Notes under the pieces: generated by a model | What the model was told of the DNA's origin: nothing | The model's database searches: none | What the model saw: the letters and a program-made list of their open reading frames with translations, nothing else | Source of the DNA: Bacteroidales bacterium | GTDB lineage: Bacteria; Bacteroidota; Bacteroidia; Bacteroidales; F082 | Length of the DNA stretch: 32,843 bases | Direction of reading: 5' to 3' | Assembly: GCA_024400425.1 (NCBI GenBank) | Contig: JAKSMV010000030.1 | Location: 1 to 32,843, forward strand | Part shown: positions 30,337-32,843 of the stretch, piece by piece | How positions within the stretch are numbered: the stretch's first letter is position 1 | Layout: each line of letters opens with the position of its first letter | Made by a program: the position numbers and the translations under genes

Positions 30337-32843
30337 TTATTCAACTGTAATACTCTTCACCTCAAGCGTGCGTGACTGTTCATCGGTCGAGAGATATTTC
30401 ACTGCCACGGTAATCTGCTGTCCTACAAAATCTTCCAAACCTGCCGTTACCGTTTGGAAATCATTCCAATCGGCAGTATTCGGAAATTCTGCTGAAAGTT
30501 CAGTCCATGTAGCAGTTGTAGGATTATCGCCAAAATGATAATCGTTTGAAACTTGAATAGTCACATCATCATCCATACCGCTTTGATATTGAGCAACGTA
30601 TGTGACAAGCATCTTGACATTTGCATCAGTGACAACCATAGGCGAAGAAATCAGCCAGTCCTCGTTGGCATGAGAGCTACCCTCATAACCCGTCATCTTT
30701 GCCGTACTATAATCAATTACCCAAGTCTGGGCGCCAGCAACGCTGTAAGTCGTATAAGTACCGAAACTTCTTTCGAACGACTGGGAATAAGGCAGAGTCT
30801 GCAATTCGCCACCACCTGTATCGCCACCATCAAAGCCTTCAAGGATAAAATCGTTCATTGTTCCGCCACTGTCGCGCAGACCAGCCTGGCCGAAATAGGT
30901 GCGGAGCTTACCATTGACGGCAAGGAGTAGGCCGAGATTATCAGGATTATCCATCAAGTTGACCAGCGAACGCAAAGGCTTGCCAGCAGGCAGATTGACG
31001 ATGACGCAGCTGCTGATTTCTTGGCAAGTCGGGTCGTCAGCGATGACGACATTGGTAGCCAAATCGAATGGAGCGGCCCAGTTGATGTCGGCATTGCTTG
31101 TTACTGTTGAAATGCCGGATTTCACGGCACCAACAATGTAACCTTGCACCCAAGCCACGACATCCTGACCTTGCAGCGTAATGCCCGAACCAACATTATA
31201 AGGGTCTTCAGCCGTGCCGCTACCGCCTGGGGTTGGTGGTGTCGGAGGCGTTGGAGGGGTAACGCCGCTGCCTTCAGAAATGGTAATGCTTTGGATTTCA
31301 ATAGTGCCAGCCTTTACATCGGTGGAGACATATTTCACGGCAAAAGTAACTGTCTGACCAACATATTCAGTCAGAGAGACTTCGGTGGCCTTGAAGTTAT
31401 TCCAGTCAGAACCGGCAGTCCATGAAGCAGGAACCTGAGTCCATGTAGCCGTCGTCGGGTTGTTGCCATAGACATAATCCGATGAAGCCCAAAGGGTAAT
31501 GTCGCTATCCAGATTGTTGAAATAGCGGGCAATATAAGTCATGGTGAATTTTGCATCGCTGACGCCGGTGATGGCGACAGGAGAAGAAATCAGCCAGTCT
31601 TCGTTGGCATAGTTGACACTGTTTTCATAACCTGTCATCTTAGCGGTATGGTAGTCGATCATCCACTGCTGCGAGCCAGCAATATCGAATGTCATGTATG
31701 TGCCGAATTCGTTGCTGAAATCTTGCGTATAAGGCATAGCCTGAACTTCGCCGCCCGGGGTTGGTCCTGGAGGAGGCGTTGGGCCGCTGCCTTCCTGGAT
31801 GAGGATGCTCTGCACTTCGATGGTGCCGGCCTTGACATCGGTAGAGAGATATTTCACGGCAACACTTACTTTCTGACCGACAAACTGCGAGAGGTCAACG
31901 GTGGTAGAAGCGAAGGTTGACCAGTCGCTGCCCGAAGTCCATGAAGCAGGAACAGCAGTCCATGTAGCCAAAGTCGGGTCGCCAGAGGTGTAATCTGATG
32001 ACACCTGGATGGTGATGTCGTTATTCAAATCGTTGAAATAGCGAGCGATGTACGACATGGTCAGACTTGCGCTTGAAACATTTTCCAATGAGAAGCGTGA
32101 CGAAATCAGCCAGTCTTCGTTGGCGAAGTCGGTGCTGTTTTCATAACCCGTCATCTTGGCTGTGTTATAATCGATTGTCCACGACTGTTCGCCCAATACA
32201 TTGAATGTAGTGTAAGTGCCAAATGAAGAAGCGAAATCCTGATAATAAGGCAATTCTCCAGTGGGATGATAACCGGAGAAATCAAGTTCCCTTGCCGAAC
32301 GGATAAGCAGCTGCCATGTTGAATTGTAAAGCGAAGCAATGGCAATCATGTTACCCGTGCCCTGTGGAAGGCTGTCGTTGGCGAAATTGGCGTAGTTACT
32401 CGTGCGCACGATGACGGTCTTCGAATAATCCACCGGATCGACCAAGGTACGATTGCCGTAGGTGGTAGGATCAGCAAAGGTGTTCTTTTCGGTGAACATC
32501 ACGTTGCTGAGTTTCACGAGCGAACCAGGAGCAATACTTCCGCTGCAAATCTCGGAAATTGAAGCTTCCAAAGGTTCAATCGGCTGGTTGTTAGCCATAA
32601 TGATAATGTGACCGTCGGGTTCGAAATTGCTCAGTTGCGGAAGGCCGTTGTACAAAGCGTAGGTCACGCCTTTCAGGTAGATGCGGACGCGGTCGCCGAT
32701 ACGGACACCCGAGGTGGCATTCAGATAAAGTTCGATGGCCTTGCCCGTCTCAGGGTCCTGCATGAAAGCGGCCTTGTAGAGGTTGCCCGAGACCTCATCG
32801 GCGGTAATGGTGCCATAGACCGATGCGTCTTCATTGAAGACAA
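30337..32843 (-). CDS. Large multidomain surface protein: DUF5689, three choice-of-anchor J repeats and an OB-like domain (5' end outside window)
   Basis: The frame is open to the window edge, so the N-terminus, including any signal, is missing. The ATG at 32763 is internal, since the 26 codons before it (NEDASVYGTITADEVSG region) continue the same domain. In order: a DUF5689-type OB-fold region (to about 32260), choice-of-anchor J repeat 1 (about 32252-31790), a Pro-rich linker, repeat 2 (31738-31272), a Pro/Thr linker, a DUF6359-type OB-like domain (31225-30830), and repeat 3 (30798-30340). Each J repeat shows PYxQxF, a TAKMTGYE motif, NEDWLISS and a closing VAVKYLSTD strand. The protein ends right after repeat 3 (EVKSITVE) with no T9SS sorting domain. 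Carbohydrate or surface binding is inferred. A strong terminator follows. Confidence 0.85.
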   Translation of the reverse strand, partial: VFNEDASVYGTITADEVSGNLYKAAFMQDPETGKAIELYLNATSGVRIGDRVRIYLKGVTYALYNGLPQLSNFEPDGHIIIMANNQPIEPLEASISEICSGSIAPGSLVKLSNVMFTEKNTFADPTTYGNRTLVDPVDYSKTVIVRTSNYANFANDSLPQGTGNMIAIASLYNSTWQLLIRSARELDFSGYHPTGELPYYQDFASSFGTYTTFNVLGEQSWTIDYNTAKMTGYENSTDFANEDWLISSRFSLENVSSASLTMSYIARYFNDLNNDITIQVSSDYTSGDPTLATWTAVPASWTSGSDWSTFASTTVDLSQFVGQKVSVAVKYLSTDVKAGTIEVQSILIQEGSGPTPPPGPTPGGEVQAMPYTQDFSNEFGTYMTFDIAGSQQWMIDYHTAKMTGYENSVNYANEDWLISSPVAITGVSDAKFTMTYIARYFNNLDSDITLWASSDYVYGNNPTTATWTQVPASWTAGSDWNNFKATEVSLTEYVGQTVTFAVKYVSTDVKAGTIEIQSITISEGSGVTPPTPPTPPTPGGSGTAEDPYNVGSGITLQGQDVVAWVQGYIVGAVKSGISTVTSNADINWAAPFDLATNVVIADDPTCQEISSCVIVNLPAGKPLRSLVNLMDNPDNLGLLLAVNGKLRTYFGQAGLRDSGGTMNDFILEGFDGGDTGGGELQTLPYSQSFERSFGTYTTYSVAGAQTWVIDYSTAKMTGYEGSSHANEDWLISSPMVVTDANVKMLVTYVAQYQSGMDDDVTIQVSNDYHFGDNPTTATWTELSAEFPNTADWNDFQTVTAGLEDFVGQQITVAVKYLSTDEQSRTLEVKSITVE

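Noticed and set aside
32761..32763. ATG as start codon of the large surface protein
   Set aside because: The 26 codons before it are open and continue a recognisable DUF5689-type segment, so the gene starts beyond the window.

Overview
The window looks like a chromosome segment from a Bacteroidota bacterium, probably order Bacteroidales. Three secreted proteins end in type IX secretion (T9SS) sorting domains. Many genes are preceded by the Bacteroidota -7 promoter element TAnnTTTG rather than a sigma70 -10 box. Start sites mostly lack Shine-Dalgarno sequences, and several gene neighbourhoods (M23 peptidase/MerR divergent from alaS, ddl next to a PASTA protein and rluD, DPM1-like synthase with pyrC) are ones I associate with this group. 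No tRNA, rRNA, IS transposase, integrase or CRISPR array was recognised.

Layout. 1-7.7 kb: a GT-C membrane glycosyltransferase, frr, then ddl divergent from a PASTA - T9SS cargo - rluD operon. 7.7-12.8 kb: merR and an M23 peptidase (minus strand) divergent from alaS, then a YitT-type membrane protein. 12.9-14.5 kb: an AT-rich AAA ATPase (DUF4143 type) preceded by three perfect 20-bp direct repeats with an exact 33-bp period. 14.5-16.5 kb: a lipoprotein and an OmpA-domain protein with a LamG-like middle. 16.6-20.7 kb: the threonine-to-glycine pair kbl-tdh. The last 35 codons plus stop of tdh occur a second time about 1.8 kb downstream, separated from the intact gene by an AT-rich block with three small exported proteins, a large inverted repeat and a palindrome. 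20.8-26.2 kb: a T9SS protein divergent from cysS, with two tandem PagL-like outer-membrane proteins behind cysS. 26.2-28.7 kb: a minus-strand operon of a polyprenyl-phosphate mannosyltransferase, pyrC and a MORN-type lipoprotein. 28.8-32.8 kb: a T9SS protein, a small membrane protein and a large multidomain surface protein cut by the window end.

How the genes work together. Most of the window is housekeeping (translation: frr, alaS, cysS, rluD; envelope: ddl, M23, DPM1-like; pyrimidine synthesis: pyrC; threonine catabolism: kbl, tdh), mixed with cell-surface and secreted proteins of unknown substrate. The most unusual locus is the tdh 3'-end insertion at 16.64-18.57 kb. It has the architecture of a small element inserted in the 3' end of a gene and restoring that gene's coding sequence, yet it carries no recombinase I can recognise. 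Second is the 33-bp-period repeat in front of the AAA ATPase.
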